From Mesobacillus persicus (lineage in GTDB: Bacteria; Bacillota; Bacilli; Bacillales; Cytobacillaceae), in assembly GCF_900109925.1 (NCBI RefSeq), contig NZ_FOBW01000002.1:62001-126000 (forward strand): a stretch of 64,000 nt of DNA, given 5' to 3'. The stretch's first letter is position 1. Each line of letters starts with the position of its first letter. Shown one piece after another: positions 50,831 to 58,982 of the stretch. Both the position numbers and the translations under genes were made by a program. The notes beneath the pieces were generated by a model. The model searched no databases, was not told the DNA's origin, and was given only the letters and a program-made list of their open reading frames with translations.

Positions 50831-50919
50831 AGCAATGACCTCCAAAAGTGGTAGCAGCTTCATCCATGAGTGACATTATATCATTTATAAGGAACAGCAG
50901 CCAAGATTCCTCTAGAATT

Positions 50920-52713
50920 TTAATACTTTGTTAAATCAAGAAATTCTTCTACATCACTCACACACAGACCAACAGCCTTTTCCCAGAAGTCCATCTTTGA
51001 TAAATCAATGTTTAAATGTTTCTGTGCTAAGTCCTCAACAGACATGGATGCAGAGTCTTTAAGGAGATCAATATATTTTTCTTCGTAGCTCTCACCAGCT
51101 TCCAATGCTTGAGCATATATGCCCAATGAAAAGAGAAATCCAAATGTGTAAGGAAAATTATAAAATGGAACACCCGTGATATAAAAATGAAGCTTAGAGG
51201 ACCAAAATTGAGGGTGATATTCTTCCAGTGCCCCACCATAAGCCTCAACCTGTGCTTCCTCCATCAATCGATTCAACTTCTCAACATTGACAACTCCATG
51301 CTTCCGTTCTTCATAAAATCTCGTTTCGAATAAAAACCTCGCATGAATATTCATCAGCAGCGCAACCGATCGTTGAATTTTATCCTCAAGAAGGGCAATT
51401 CTTTCTTCCTTTGTACTCGCCCTCTTCAAGGCAGCATCCGCAACAATCATCTCAGCAAAAGTCGACGCCGTCTCAGCGACATTCATAGCATAGTTACGGT
51501 TTAATAAGTGCAAATCCCTCATTGCATATGTGTGAAACCCGTGACCAAGCTCATGGGCAAGTGTCGAGACATTTGAAGGAGTCCCCGAATAGGTCATGAA
51601 AATTCTGGATTGACTGCTTTCAGGAAAAAAAGTATGGAACCCTCCTGGTGCTTTCCCTTCACGGTCTTCCGCTTCAATCCAATTGTTTTCAAAGGCCATT
51701 TGTGCAAAATCAGCCATTTCGCTCCCAAACTTTGAGAAATGATCAATAATAAACTCGGCACCTTCCTGGTAGGTCATCTTCGAAGAGGTCTTCCCAAGAG
51801 GTGCATCAAGATCATACCAGCTTAATTTATCTAATCCTAACAGTTCCGCTTTTCTGTTTAAAAACTGAACAAATGGTTGTTTATTGGCAGAAATAGCAGA
51901 CCACATTGCATCAAGCGTTTCTTTGTTCATACGATTTATGTCTAGTGGTTCTTTTAATACATCATCCCAGCCCCTCAGGTTATAGGTATTGAGGCGAAAA
52001 CCAGATAAATGATTTAATGTTTTAGCAAAAAAGTCGCTTTTCGATTCCCAAGCTTTTTCCCACTCAACGAACATTCTTTTTCTAACTTCTCTATCTCCAT
52101 TTGAAAACTGATTCGCCGCCTGACCTACGGATAAATGCTTTACTTCCCCGTTCACTTTAAAAGGAATTTTAATTGAACTGACTAGTAAATCGTACATTTG
52201 ACTCCATCCATGGTAACCATCTGTACTAAGAGAGGTAATCAACGCTTCTTCTTTTGCTGACAGCTTCTCAGCAGCCCGCTCTCTTCTCTCATCAAGAACA
52301 AATCGGAGCGTCTTTAGGAAGGTATCTTCCATTATAGTGGACCAATCGTCTTCGTTTATAGTTGTTAACTTCACATCAAACTCTAACAAGACATTTTGAA
52401 AATTAGCGCTAAGTTCGGTGACCTTAGCTTTTAACTCAGTGGCCTTCTTATCCTTAGTATTCTGCGCTTGAAGGCAACTGACAAATGCACCTGCTTGGCG
52501 GATTTGTTTAGCTACATTCTCAAACTCCTGAATAACCTTTACTAGTTCTGCTACGCCATTATGTACATCCTTAGGATTCCATAGCTCCACCTTCGTTCTA
52601 AAAGCATCTATGTTCTTAGCTGTCGAATTGAGATGGGTTGCAAATTCCTCGGAATCACTACCACCTTCAAAGAACTCATTCAAACTCCAAGTATCTGAAT
52701 ATGTATGAACCAC
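50920..52713 (-). CDS. M3 family oligoendopeptidase (PepF-like)
   Basis: Cytoplasmic zinc metallopeptidase of the M3B oligoendopeptidase F group. The 597-residue protein has the zinc motif HELGH at about residues 387-391 (LAHELGHGFHTYA), with the third ligand Glu in NVAETASTFAEMI about 25 residues on. The GTG at 52713 is chosen because AAAGGGGG stands 7 nt upstream. Substrates are likely short peptides from protein turnover or quorum signalling, which cannot be told from sequence. It stands between psd and a tandem repeat. Confidence 0.9.
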   Translation of the reverse strand: MVHTYSDTWSLNEFFEGGSDSEEFATHLNSTAKNIDAFRTKVELWNPKDVHNGVAELVKVIQEFENVAKQIRQAGAFVSCLQAQNTKDKKATELKAKVTELSANFQNVLLEFDVKLTTINEDDWSTIMEDTFLKTLRFVLDERRERAAEKLSAKEEALITSLSTDGYHGWSQMYDLLVSSIKIPFKVNGEVKHLSVGQAANQFSNGDREVRKRMFVEWEKAWESKSDFFAKTLNHLSGFRLNTYNLRGWDDVLKEPLDINRMNKETLDAMWSAISANKQPFVQFLNRKAELLGLDKLSWYDLDAPLGKTSSKMTYQEGAEFIIDHFSKFGSEMADFAQMAFENNWIEAEDREGKAPGGFHTFFPESSQSRIFMTYSGTPSNVSTLAHELGHGFHTYAMRDLHLLNRNYAMNVAETASTFAEMIVADAALKRASTKEERIALLEDKIQRSVALLMNIHARFLFETRFYEERKHGVVNVEKLNRLMEEAQVEAYGGALEEYHPQFWSSKLHFYITGVPFYNFPYTFGFLFSLGIYAQALEAGESYEEKYIDLLKDSASMSVEDLAQKHLNIDLSKMDFWEKAVGLCVSDVEEFLDLTKY

Positions 52714-52788
52714 TATTTTTCCCCCTTTCATTTCCTACCATTATAGATGTATTTTATTCTTTCGGCTATGTTAACCTGCTATGAGTCC

Positions 52789-52920
52789 TTTCAGGCAAAT
52801 AGAAGCCCTCTATTTTACCGTTCTCTTCTCGCTTGGCCCGTTTCGGGCAAATAGAAGCCCTCTATCATACCGTTCTCCCTTCCTTGCCACGTTACGGGAA
52901 AATAAAAGCCCTGTGTGCCA
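52789..52920 (+). repeat. Tandem repeat of about 52 nt, 2.5 copies
   Basis: Direct copies start at 52789, 52841 and 52892: TTTC(A/G)GGCAAATAGAAGCC then CTCTAT..TACCGTTCTC. Each copy contains the small palindrome AATAGAAGCCCTCTATT. The complement AAATAGAGGGCTTCTATTT shares its first ten bases with the palindromes at 22270-22461. It spans the M3 peptidase-sigK gap. No coding role is credible. Confidence 0.8.
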
Positions 52921-52942
52921 TTTGCTACTTTCCACAGCTCAC

Positions 52943-52971
52943 AAAAAAAGGCTGACCATATGATGATCAGC
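52943..52971 (-). terminator. Terminator of sigK
   Basis: On the minus strand GCTGA pairs with TCAGC around an 11-nt loop, followed by CTTTTTTT, 26 nt past the sigK stop. Confidence 0.7.
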
Positions 52972-52996
52972 AAAATAACACCAATTATTTATATTC

Positions 52997-53716
52997 TTAT
53001 TTCATATTATTCTTTTTTTCCTTTTCTGCTCGGTAGAACTCATGGAACATTTTCATTAAAGCTCGCTTTTCTATCCGCGAGACATAACTTCTAGAGATAC
53101 CTAATTCCTTTGCAATCTCACGCTGTGTTTTTTCTTTTTTTAGATCCAACCCAAAGCGTCCGATAACCACTTCTTTTTCACGTTCATCGAGGATGTCGAT
53201 ATATTTTTTTACTTTTTCAAGCTCCATGCTAAGCTGAATAGTATCAAAAACATCCTCGGATTCAGATTTCAGTACGTCAATAAGAGAAATTTCATTTCCC
53301 TCTTTATCCTGTCCGATAGGGTCATGAAGTGATACGTCTTTTTTCGTCTTTTTAAGGGCCCTCAAATGCATTAGTATTTCGTTTTCAATACACCGAGCCG
53401 CATAGGTGGCTAACTTTGTTCCCTTCCCTTCAGAATAGCTTTCAATCGCTTTAATGAGGCCGATTGTTCCGATAGAAATCAAATCCTCGGAATCTTCACC
53501 AGTATTTTCGAACTTTTTTACAATATGAGCAACGAGCCTTAAGTTGTGCTCAATTAGCATGTTACGTGCATGTGCATCTCCTTCGGCCATTAATCTTAAG
53601 TACTTTCGCTCTTCTGCTGAAGATAACGGTTGGGGAAATGCATTATTTTTGACATATGAAACAAGGAATACAAATTCCTTTACTAAATATCCAAGTGCTG
53701 CCAATATTCCCGACAC
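52997..53716 (-). CDS. sigK: Mother-cell sigma factor SigK (pro-SigK), uninterrupted
   Basis: Late mother-cell sigma factor of sporulation, made as pro-SigK and cut by SpoIVFB. The 239-residue protein starts [25 protein letters not shown]: the hydrophobic pro-sequence of about 20 residues is complete. Region 2 ([35 protein letters not shown]) and the C-terminal HTH ([23 protein letters not shown]) are intact. The GTG at 53716 is chosen for the GGGGGGTGG just upstream and agreement with relatives; the ATG 26 codons upstream is not supported. In B. subtilis 168 this gene is split by the skin element; here it is whole, with no recombinase nearby. Confidence 0.97.
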   Translation of the reverse strand: MSGILAALGYLVKEFVFLVSYVKNNAFPQPLSSAEERKYLRLMAEGDAHARNMLIEHNLRLVAHIVKKFENTGEDSEDLISIGTIGLIKAIESYSEGKGTKLATYAARCIENEILMHLRALKKTKKDVSLHDPIGQDKEGNEISLIDVLKSESEDVFDTIQLSMELEKVKKYIDILDEREKEVVIGRFGLDLKKEKTQREIAKELGISRSYVSRIEKRALMKMFHEFYRAEKEKKNNMK

Positions 53717-53842
53717 TTTTCCACCCCCCGTGTATTTAGGCTTTTGCCTATAATAGATTCCTATGAGAGAAGTGTCAGGTTCGTGTATGTCCAACTAAAA
53801 ATCTTTTGGATGAAATTATTCCCAATCATCGAAACAAGAAAA

Positions 53843-53867
53843 AGCACCAACCACTATGGTTAATGCT
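53843..53867 (-). terminator. Terminator between small ORF and sigK
   Basis: On the minus strand AGCATTAACCA pairs with TGGTTGGTGCT (G-U pairs allowed) around TAG, followed by TTTTTCTT. It separates the small-ORF cluster from sigK. Confidence 0.75.
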
Positions 53868-53913
53868 TTCTCCTAGAGTTTTTATTCATTAATTGGCTTG
53901 CTTGTGTTTCCGT

Positions 53914-53991
53914 CTACTCCACACTAACTTCAGCCGCAATAATGCTTCCGATTGCACCACAGATAATAAGGCCCATTACTATGGAAAACAT
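53914..53991 (-). CDS. Small hydrophobic peptide (25 aa), unknown
   Basis: ORF reading MFSIVMGLIICGAIGSIIAA followed by EVSVE. It is one predicted membrane helix with glycines on one face and a short acidic tail. An AAAGGGGTGG ribosome binding site stands 4-5 nt before the ATG, and a good terminator follows (53843-53867). I do not recognise the family. Its place upstream of sigK suggests, by inference only, a mother-cell membrane peptide. Confidence 0.5.
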   Translation of the reverse strand: MFSIVMGLIICGAIGSIIAAEVSVE

Positions 53992-54086
53992 CGTTCCACC
54001 CCTTTGTAAGAAGCTAATATTTTGCTTCAAATTTATCACATTTTCACTGTGTTAAAAGGGGTGGCTTGTGAACACTTTCTAACAAT

Positions 54087-54143
54087 TTATTTCAATTTGT
54101 GTTTTTTTCTAAAAATCAAGGTTAATAACAGTACTTGGATCAC
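54087..54143 (-). CDS. Very small ORF (18 aa), possible peptide
   Basis: GTG-started ORF MIQVLLLTLIFRKKHKLK with AGGAGGG placed 7 nt upstream. A short hydrophobic run followed by a basic tail resembles the first 18 residues of the YrzI proteins nearby (MTLNILFFTITIKKRQ), so it may be a truncated relative. At this length it could be chance. Confidence 0.3.
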   Translation of the reverse strand: MIQVLLLTLIFRKKHKLK

Positions 54144-54168
54144 TCAAAATCCCTCCTAATTAATCTGG

Positions 54169-54228
54169 TTAGGTGGAATCCTTCTCCACCCATAACACTT
54201 CTTGACGTCTTTGAATTAAATAAATCAT
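54169..54228 (-). CDS. Very small ORF (19 aa), possible peptide
   Basis: ORF MIYLIQRRQEVLWVEKDST with AAAGGTGGG placed 8 nt upstream. It follows the first yrzI by 48 nt on the same strand. The QRRQ stretch recalls the basic segment of YrzI. Weak evidence because of size. Confidence 0.25.
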   Translation of the reverse strand: MIYLIQRRQEVLWVEKDST

Positions 54229-54276
54229 TTACATTCCCACCTTTCTTTTATTTTAAAAAAGAGTAACCTAAACAGA

Positions 54277-54417
54277 TTAGTAATGCCTTATATATTTCGC
54301 AACACGCTCTTGATTTTCTTGATACATTTTCTCAACCATTTGATCATGGAGTGCTTCTTCTAATGTGCTTTGTCTTTTCTTAATCGTAATGGTGAAAAAT
54401 AGGATATTTAAAGTCAT
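54277..54417 (-). CDS. yrzI: YrzI family small protein, paralogue 1 (46 aa)
   Basis: 46-residue protein MTLNILFFTITIKKRQ... with a hydrophobic first third and a charged helical rest (LEEALHDQMVEKMYQENQ). It belongs to the Bac_small_YrzI family, described as probable sporulation proteins. AGGAGGTGAAATT precedes the ATG. The first 11 residues are identical to those of the second copy at 54541-54681. Function unknown. Confidence 0.82.
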   Translation of the reverse strand: MTLNILFFTITIKKRQSTLEEALHDQMVEKMYQENQERVAKYIRHY

Positions 54418-54540
54418 ACCAATTTCACCTCCTAACTGCTAAACGCGTTAAATATCTTCACCTCTTAAAATTGCCTGTTTTCCTATAGTTGGAAAAATCA
54501 TCCTTCATCCCGCCTTTCCTAAGTATGGTAAAAATCTACA

Positions 54541-54681
54541 TTAGAGTTGGTTCATTATTGAGGAAACTCGTCTCCTGTTTTCTTCATAGAGCTTCTCAAC
54601 TGTTTGATTGTGAATTTCTTCTTCTAGAGAAATTTCACGTTTTCTCAGTGTGATCGTAAAAAATAAAATATTCAAAGTCAT
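54541..54681 (-). CDS. yrzI: YrzI family small protein, paralogue 2 (46 aa)
   Basis: 46-residue paralogue MTLNILFFTITLRKRE... of the preceding gene, with the same length and layout (LEEEIHNQTVEKLYEENRRR). AAGGAGGTGAG precedes the ATG. The two copies are 123 nt apart in the same direction and arose by tandem duplication. Multiple yrzI copies in tandem are also known in the B. cereus group. Confidence 0.82.
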   Translation of the reverse strand: MTLNILFFTITLRKREISLEEEIHNQTVEKLYEENRRRVSSIMNQL

Positions 54682-54717
54682 CTTGTAATCTCACCTCCTT
54701 ATCTCTATCCGCGCACG

Positions 54718-54750
54718 AAAAAGCCGCAGAAGAAACCCCCTGCGGCTAAA
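54718..54750 (-). terminator. Terminator 1 between small ORF and yrzI
   Basis: On the minus strand AGCCGCAG pairs with CTGCGGCT around GGGGTTTCTT, followed by TTTT. A strong terminator. Confidence 0.85.
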
Positions 54751-54766
54751 AATGGGCACAAATATA

Positions 54767-54791
54767 CCGCAGGGCACGCTTCTCCCTGCGG
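54767..54791 (-). other. Second CCGCAGGG hairpin
   Basis: CCGCAGGG pairs with CCCTGCGG around a 9-nt loop, 20 nt upstream (on the minus strand) of terminator 1. It lacks a T-run and shares the CCGCAGGG word with the terminator, so the two could compete for pairing. Confidence 0.55.
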
Positions 54792-54820
54792 CACGGATAT
54801 GCTTAGTCACGAAAAAATAC

Positions 54821-54925
54821 TTAAGCGATCCATTCCGATCTGGTCGAATGCGTAGTTATAACATTTTGAACTGGCTGGATTGGCTGAACTGTTTTCACTT
54901 CTACCCATACCTTTGTAATCATCAT
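54821..54925 (-). CDS. Small ORF (34 aa), unknown
   Basis: ORF MMITKVWVEVKTVQPIQPVQ... ending TTHSTRSEWIA, with AGGAGG 9 nt before the ATG. It has a Pro/Gln/Val repeat (VQPIQPVQ) and no membrane segment. It is followed by the two CCGCAGGG hairpins. I do not recognise the family. Confidence 0.45.
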   Translation of the reverse strand: MMITKVWVEVKTVQPIQPVQNVITTHSTRSEWIA

Positions 54926-55079
54926 TTCATTCGACCTCCTTAAGTAATTATTTTCTTCAATGGTAATTATATCCACTGGAAACCCGTTTGTAAACCGCTT
55001 TTTCGCCTAATTTTCAAAATTGTTTTTTGATGTTTTTCTGAAATAATTTGGTAAAGGACATTGCTGATTTTCAAAACTG

Positions 55080-55206
55080 TTGATTGGAGCGTAAGGCGCT
55101 TGACTCCTGCGGGAGCAGCGGGACAGGTGAGACCCCACAGGAGCGCAGCGACGAGGAGGCTCACCGCACGCCCCGCGGAAAGCAAGTGCCTGGAGCGCAT
55201 ATCAAC
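55080..55206 (+). repeat. GC-rich repeat R2, copy 2 (127 nt)
   Basis: Bounded by GTTGAT and ATCAAC and sharing with copy 1 the blocks GACTCCTGCGGGAGCAGCGG, GAGACCCCACAGG, GAGGAGGCTC and GCCCCGCGGAAAGC. The middle reads AGCGCAGCGACGAG instead of the longer palindrome of copy 1. It lies in the gap between the small-ORF cluster and yrhC. Confidence 0.85.
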
Positions 55207-55233
55207 CTACTTGTTAATCAGGGCCTTTGAAAT

Positions 55234-55264
55234 AAAAAAAACGCCCATTAAGGACGTTTTTGTT
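55234..55264 (-). terminator. Terminator overlapping the end of yrhC
   Basis: On the minus strand AAAAACGTCC pairs with GGGCGTTTTT (one mismatch) around TTAAT, followed by more T. It includes the last codons and stop of yrhC. Confidence 0.65.
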
Positions 55265-55520
55265 TTGAGATATATTCCATGCCTTCTTCTGTTTCAATTA
55301 ACTGCTTACGAAGGCTCTTAGATAAACGAAAAAACACGATTGAAAGCAGCAAAGAACCCGTTGATGCCGCTGTTGATATATAGATATCACTTGCTGACTG
55401 AACAGCAGAAGGGATAATGATGCCAAGATAGAAAAATGCTCCTACTGTTAGCAATACGATTCCAAAGTAACGGTAATCCACCATTTTTTCATACATCTGT
55501 TTTAAATCCACATCAATCAC
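55248..55520 (-). CDS. yrhC: YrhC family membrane protein
   Basis: 90-residue protein with two membrane helices (about residues 18-37 and 49-65) and a charged C-terminus. It matches the YrhC family of unknown function. In B. subtilis yrhC ends the yrrT-mtnN-mccA-mccB-yrhC operon of methionine-to-cysteine conversion. Here it follows mtnN without mccA and mccB, and a terminator stands between, so it is probably transcribed on its own. Confidence 0.85.
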   Translation of the reverse strand: MIDVDLKQMYEKMVDYRYFGIVLLTVGAFFYLGIIIPSAVQSASDIYISTAASTGSLLLSIVFFRLSKSLRKQLIETEEGMEYISKQKRP

Positions 55521-55612
55521 CCCTGTTATATAGCTAGTAATCTAGTAATAAAAATTTCTTCACTATAATAATTTAACATAAATATTTATTTAAAGATGCA
55601 TGTAAATAGTGT

Positions 55613-55644
55613 AAAAAAAGAAGCCTCTTGTAAAAGAGACTTCT
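55613..55644 (-). terminator. Terminator of mtnN
   Basis: On the minus strand AGAAGTCTCTT pairs with AAGAGGCTTCT around TTAC, followed by T6. It lies 22 nt past the mtnN stop. Confidence 0.9.
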
Positions 55645-55665
55645 GGGTTCCACATTTTTGAAAGC

Positions 55666-56364
55666 TTATTTATTTAGTTCTTTAGTTATTTTTAAAACAA
55701 GTGTAGCCGAATGTACGGCTGCTGTTTCAAGGAACTGATCGAAAGATATATCCGATTCCTTCCCTGCAATATCTGATAACGACCGGATAATCACAAATGG
55801 TGTGCCAAACTGGTACGCTACTTGGGCGATGGCTGCTGCTTCCATTTCAACAGCTTGCAAGTTTGTAAACTTTGATTTAATAAAATCAGCCTGTTCAGGC
55901 TTACTGATAAAGGAATCTCCAGTAGTAATCAATCCTTTGACTACTTGGATATCCTCAATTTCCTTTGCACACGATTCTGCTACACTGACAAGGCTAGCAT
56001 CCGCTTCAAAAGCTGCTGGTAATTGAGGTACTTGCCCATATTCATAACCAAAAGCGGTAACATCTACATCATGATGGCGCACATCTGTAGAGATGACCAC
56101 ATCTCCAACGTTCAAATCTGGGTTCAGGCCGCCAGCTGAACCTGTGTTAATTACATAATCTGGTTTAAATCGTTCGAGCAAAATGGCAGTTGACATTGCA
56201 GCATTTACTTTACCTATGCCAGAACGCAGAAGAACCACCTCTGTTCCTTCTAACGTCCCCACTGTAAATTCAAATCCTGCAATGATCTCCTTTGCTTGGT
56301 CTTGAATCTTCCCTCTAAGTAATGTTACTTCTTCATCCATTGCTCCAATAATTGCTATTTTCAT
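55666..56364 (-). CDS. mtnN: 5'-methylthioadenosine/S-adenosylhomocysteine nucleosidase
   Basis: Hydrolyses methylthioadenosine and S-adenosylhomocysteine to adenine and the thioribose products (the SAH route yields S-ribosylhomocysteine, precursor of AI-2). The 232-residue protein has the start [14 protein letters not shown] with a catalytic Glu, the [10 protein letters not shown] loop, and [13 protein letters not shown]. Neither the methyltransferase gene yrrT nor mccAB accompanies it here. Confidence 0.97.
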   Translation of the reverse strand: MKIAIIGAMDEEVTLLRGKIQDQAKEIIAGFEFTVGTLEGTEVVLLRSGIGKVNAAMSTAILLERFKPDYVINTGSAGGLNPDLNVGDVVISTDVRHHDVDVTAFGYEYGQVPQLPAAFEADASLVSVAESCAKEIEDIQVVKGLITTGDSFISKPEQADFIKSKFTNLQAVEMEAAAIAQVAYQFGTPFVIIRSLSDIAGKESDISFDQFLETAAVHSATLVLKITKELNK

Positions 56365-56430
56365 ACTACAACCCTTTCCGCTGTTTGCTTCACTATAGCG
56401 CAGTCTCTACGCATTAAATCGATACTATAT

Positions 56431-57081
56431 TTATTCTTCTAACTTAAGTTCTTCAAGTTTAACAGGCTTCCAGCCCTGGCCGTCCACCCAATCAATGGCA
56501 ACTCGATATTTTACGGGACCGCCTTTACCAGACACCGTGCCTACTGCCTTTTGTGGACTGCCATTGTTTCTAAGATGCCAGACAGTCATATCATCTACAG
56601 CAATTCCTGAGGCTTGGGAGAGCGCCTGCAGCATCTCTTGCCAATCAATAGATGTATCGTCATAGACGGCAACATGCTCTCCGGTTTGAGATGTGCCAAC
56701 CGGTTGCCAATTCGGATCAATAATCGTCTGTTTTACATCAGGGCTATCTCCCCCCTCCGTAACAATGGGGTCTGAATGTGCCTGATCCTCTGTTTCTGCT
56801 TCTGTTTCACCCTCTGGAGTTTCATCGACTACTTCTTTGGTCTGCTCTTCACTATTGCCAGAGTCTACGTTCACATCTTTATCTGCCACTTCCTTGTTTA
56901 CTACAACAGAAGTATTTGCTTTTTCCGCCTCACTCTGGCTATCCCCAAAAAAAATCTTTACTGTTACAAATACAATCAACAGCAATACAACTGTGATTAA
57001 ACTGTTTAAGATAAGATTCGTTTTCCTTCTTTTCGCCAGTTTTTGCGCCCTAGAAGCCTCGTTTTCAAAATCATTATTCAA
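56431..57081 (-). CDS. yrrS: YrrS family protein (DUF1510)
   Basis: 216-residue protein with a basic cytoplasmic N-terminus (KLAKRRK), one membrane helix (about residues 22-44), a long acidic Glu/Asp/Thr-rich linker, and a C-terminal folded domain (PNWQPVGTSQTGEHVAVYDD to the end) that defines DUF1510. The start is set at a TTG at 57081 with GGGAG 8 nt upstream; this choice is uncertain. It lies next to pbpI as in B. subtilis, where the pair is linked to sporulation. Function unknown. Confidence 0.85.
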   Translation of the reverse strand: MNNDFENEASRAQKLAKRRKTNLILNSLITVVLLLIVFVTVKIFFGDSQSEAEKANTSVVVNKEVADKDVNVDSGNSEEQTKEVVDETPEGETEAETEDQAHSDPIVTEGGDSPDVKQTIIDPNWQPVGTSQTGEHVAVYDDTSIDWQEMLQALSQASGIAVDDMTVWHLRNNGSPQKAVGTVSGKGGPVKYRVAIDWVDGQGWKPVKLEELKLEE

Positions 57082-57224
57082 TATCCTCACTCCCTCATTC
57101 ACAGACAAAAATAGCCAACTGCTAAAAAAAGTCTTTCATATAAGGCTGACAACATTCTACCATGTCTTTTTACAAACATGAAGGGTTTTTATCATAGTTG
57201 ACGATAGAGGACAGGACACTTTCA

Positions 57225-58982
57225 CTAATTTTCCTCGTCGAAGCGATAAACCTCTTCAACCATCCCCGCAAACAATGGATTTATTCCACCTTCATTTGTA
57301 TGTACTCCTAGGTTTACGACCACAAGGGCATATTTAGGATTCTCATAGGGAAAATAACCTGCGAACCACTTGTTATGTGTTTGTTTACCATCCTTCATAA
57401 TTCCTGTTTCTGCTGTTCCCGACTTTCCAGCAACAGAATAAGGTAAGTCCCTAAACCAGCGTCCAGTTCCATCCTCATCTAGGACAACCTCTCGAAGAAG
57501 TTTTTGCAGTTTTTGAGCCGTAAAAGGGGAGATGTTATCACCACCTAATTTTTTCTCATCAAAACCAAACACCTTCGTACCATTACGATATTCAACTGAT
57601 TCCACTGCCTTAACCATTTGTTTGTCTCCACCCCGAGCAATCGTCGCCATCATATTCGCCACGGCAAGTGGTGTTACCCTGACCTCATGTTGACCAATAG
57701 CGGAAAGAGCAACAAAATTATCATCCTTGCTTGCATTTTCGCTTTTAAAAACTCGCCCCATCTCTTCGTCAGCTAACTGACGAAATTGCTCCGTATGAAA
57801 AACAGTTCCTGTCCATCCTACACTGCCAGTTAAGGAAAGTTTCCTTGCATACTCCTCAATAATGTGAGGATCTTTATTCTTTAATTCTTTTGCCAAATCG
57901 GCAAAAGTCCGATTACAGCTTCTAGCAAAACTTTGTGTGAAATTCAATTCTCCATGCTGATAGTTCGGATCCGGCTTCCCATATATATTTTCATCACAAT
58001 CAAAACTTCGCGAAGGAGGCTGTAAGCCGTAATCAATTGCTGCTGCTGCGGTAACCGTCTTAAAGACTGATCCAGGAATTTGTTGTTTAAGCATCCGGTT
58101 TTCAACCCCTCGGTCCCCAAACGGATTTTTCCGATTAAGATGAGGCCTTGAAACCATGGCTAGAATGTTATTCGTTTCAATATCAAGTAACACGAGACCT
58201 CCATCCTCTATCTGATGTTTGTCTACGAGGTTTTCGGCCACCTCCTGAAGTTTTTTATCAATAGTCGTTCTTATGTTTATAGGATAAAACGGATTAGCGG
58301 GTTCTGAATACTTAACATTTATCCCAAACAAGGGAGACCCTATCCCATCTACGTGATAGACTAGCTTAGACTTCCCTTCCCCGACCAGAAATTCATCAAA
58401 GCTTTTTTCTAACCCAGAGAGTCCTACAAGAGTTCTAGAGGTGAATTCCTTATCCTCGTACCTTTCTTTAAGAAGGGAAGAATTTTCACCGGTAATGCCA
58501 ATTAACTGCTCTGCTTGAGTATTGGAAAGAGGGTATTTTCTTTCTACCGCAAACACACCTGGAATTTTCATTTCGTTAATGGCATCCATTTCATCTTTTG
58601 ATAGAAGATAGGGGTCAGGAGTCCCCAACGCAACTGGACCATCGGCATTTTCTAACGTATTGAGTATTTCATGCTTTGGTATCCCGATAACAGACGCTAC
58701 TTCTTCCACCGGCCAGTCTAGGTGATTAAGGAAGGGGAATAAAATCAAAACGGGAATATTTTCATAAATTAATGGTTCTCCAAAACGATCTAGGAAGTTT
58801 CCTCTTCCATTATCAATGACCATCTCCTGAGTCCGCTGATTAACGCTTCCTTCAAGGAGATTAATCTCATACTTAGAAAATGATTCTGTAGAAATAAGCT
58901 GAATTTGTGCTAGCCTGGCAAACAGGACAGCAATTCCAACCATAATGAACGCTAAACATACCTTTAACCGCCGCTCCCTCAT
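57225..58982 (-). CDS. pbpI: Class B penicillin-binding protein PbpI (PBP4b)
   Basis: Membrane-anchored transpeptidase of cell-wall synthesis. The 585-residue protein has one N-terminal helix (about 7-29), a dimerisation domain, and the transpeptidase domain with SVFK (nucleophile Ser305, Lys308), SCN (355-357) and KSGTAE (from 520). The ATG at 58982 is chosen for GACGAGGTG upstream; that site is inside the greA terminator hairpin. In B. subtilis the gene is reported to be forespore-expressed. Confidence 0.93.
   Translation of the reverse strand: MRERRLKVCLAFIMVGIAVLFARLAQIQLISTESFSKYEINLLEGSVNQRTQEMVIDNGRGNFLDRFGEPLIYENIPVLILFPFLNHLDWPVEEVASVIGIPKHEILNTLENADGPVALGTPDPYLLSKDEMDAINEMKIPGVFAVERKYPLSNTQAEQLIGITGENSSLLKERYEDKEFTSRTLVGLSGLEKSFDEFLVGEGKSKLVYHVDGIGSPLFGINVKYSEPANPFYPINIRTTIDKKLQEVAENLVDKHQIEDGGLVLLDIETNNILAMVSRPHLNRKNPFGDRGVENRMLKQQIPGSVFKTVTAAAAIDYGLQPPSRSFDCDENIYGKPDPNYQHGELNFTQSFARSCNRTFADLAKELKNKDPHIIEEYARKLSLTGSVGWTGTVFHTEQFRQLADEEMGRVFKSENASKDDNFVALSAIGQHEVRVTPLAVANMMATIARGGDKQMVKAVESVEYRNGTKVFGFDEKKLGGDNISPFTAQKLQKLLREVVLDEDGTGRWFRDLPYSVAGKSGTAETGIMKDGKQTHNKWFAGYFPYENPKYALVVVNLGVHTNEGGINPLFAGMVEEVYRFDEEN

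Noticed and set aside
52781-52963. Plus-strand 60-codon ORF starting MSPFRQIEAL
   Set aside because: It is a translation of the 52-nt tandem repeat (FRANRSPLSYRSPF-like words) and lacks a ribosome binding site.
53717-54950. Skin-like or prophage remnant next to sigK
   Set aside because: No integrase, recombinase, phage structural genes or attachment-site duplications are visible; only small ORFs and hairpins.
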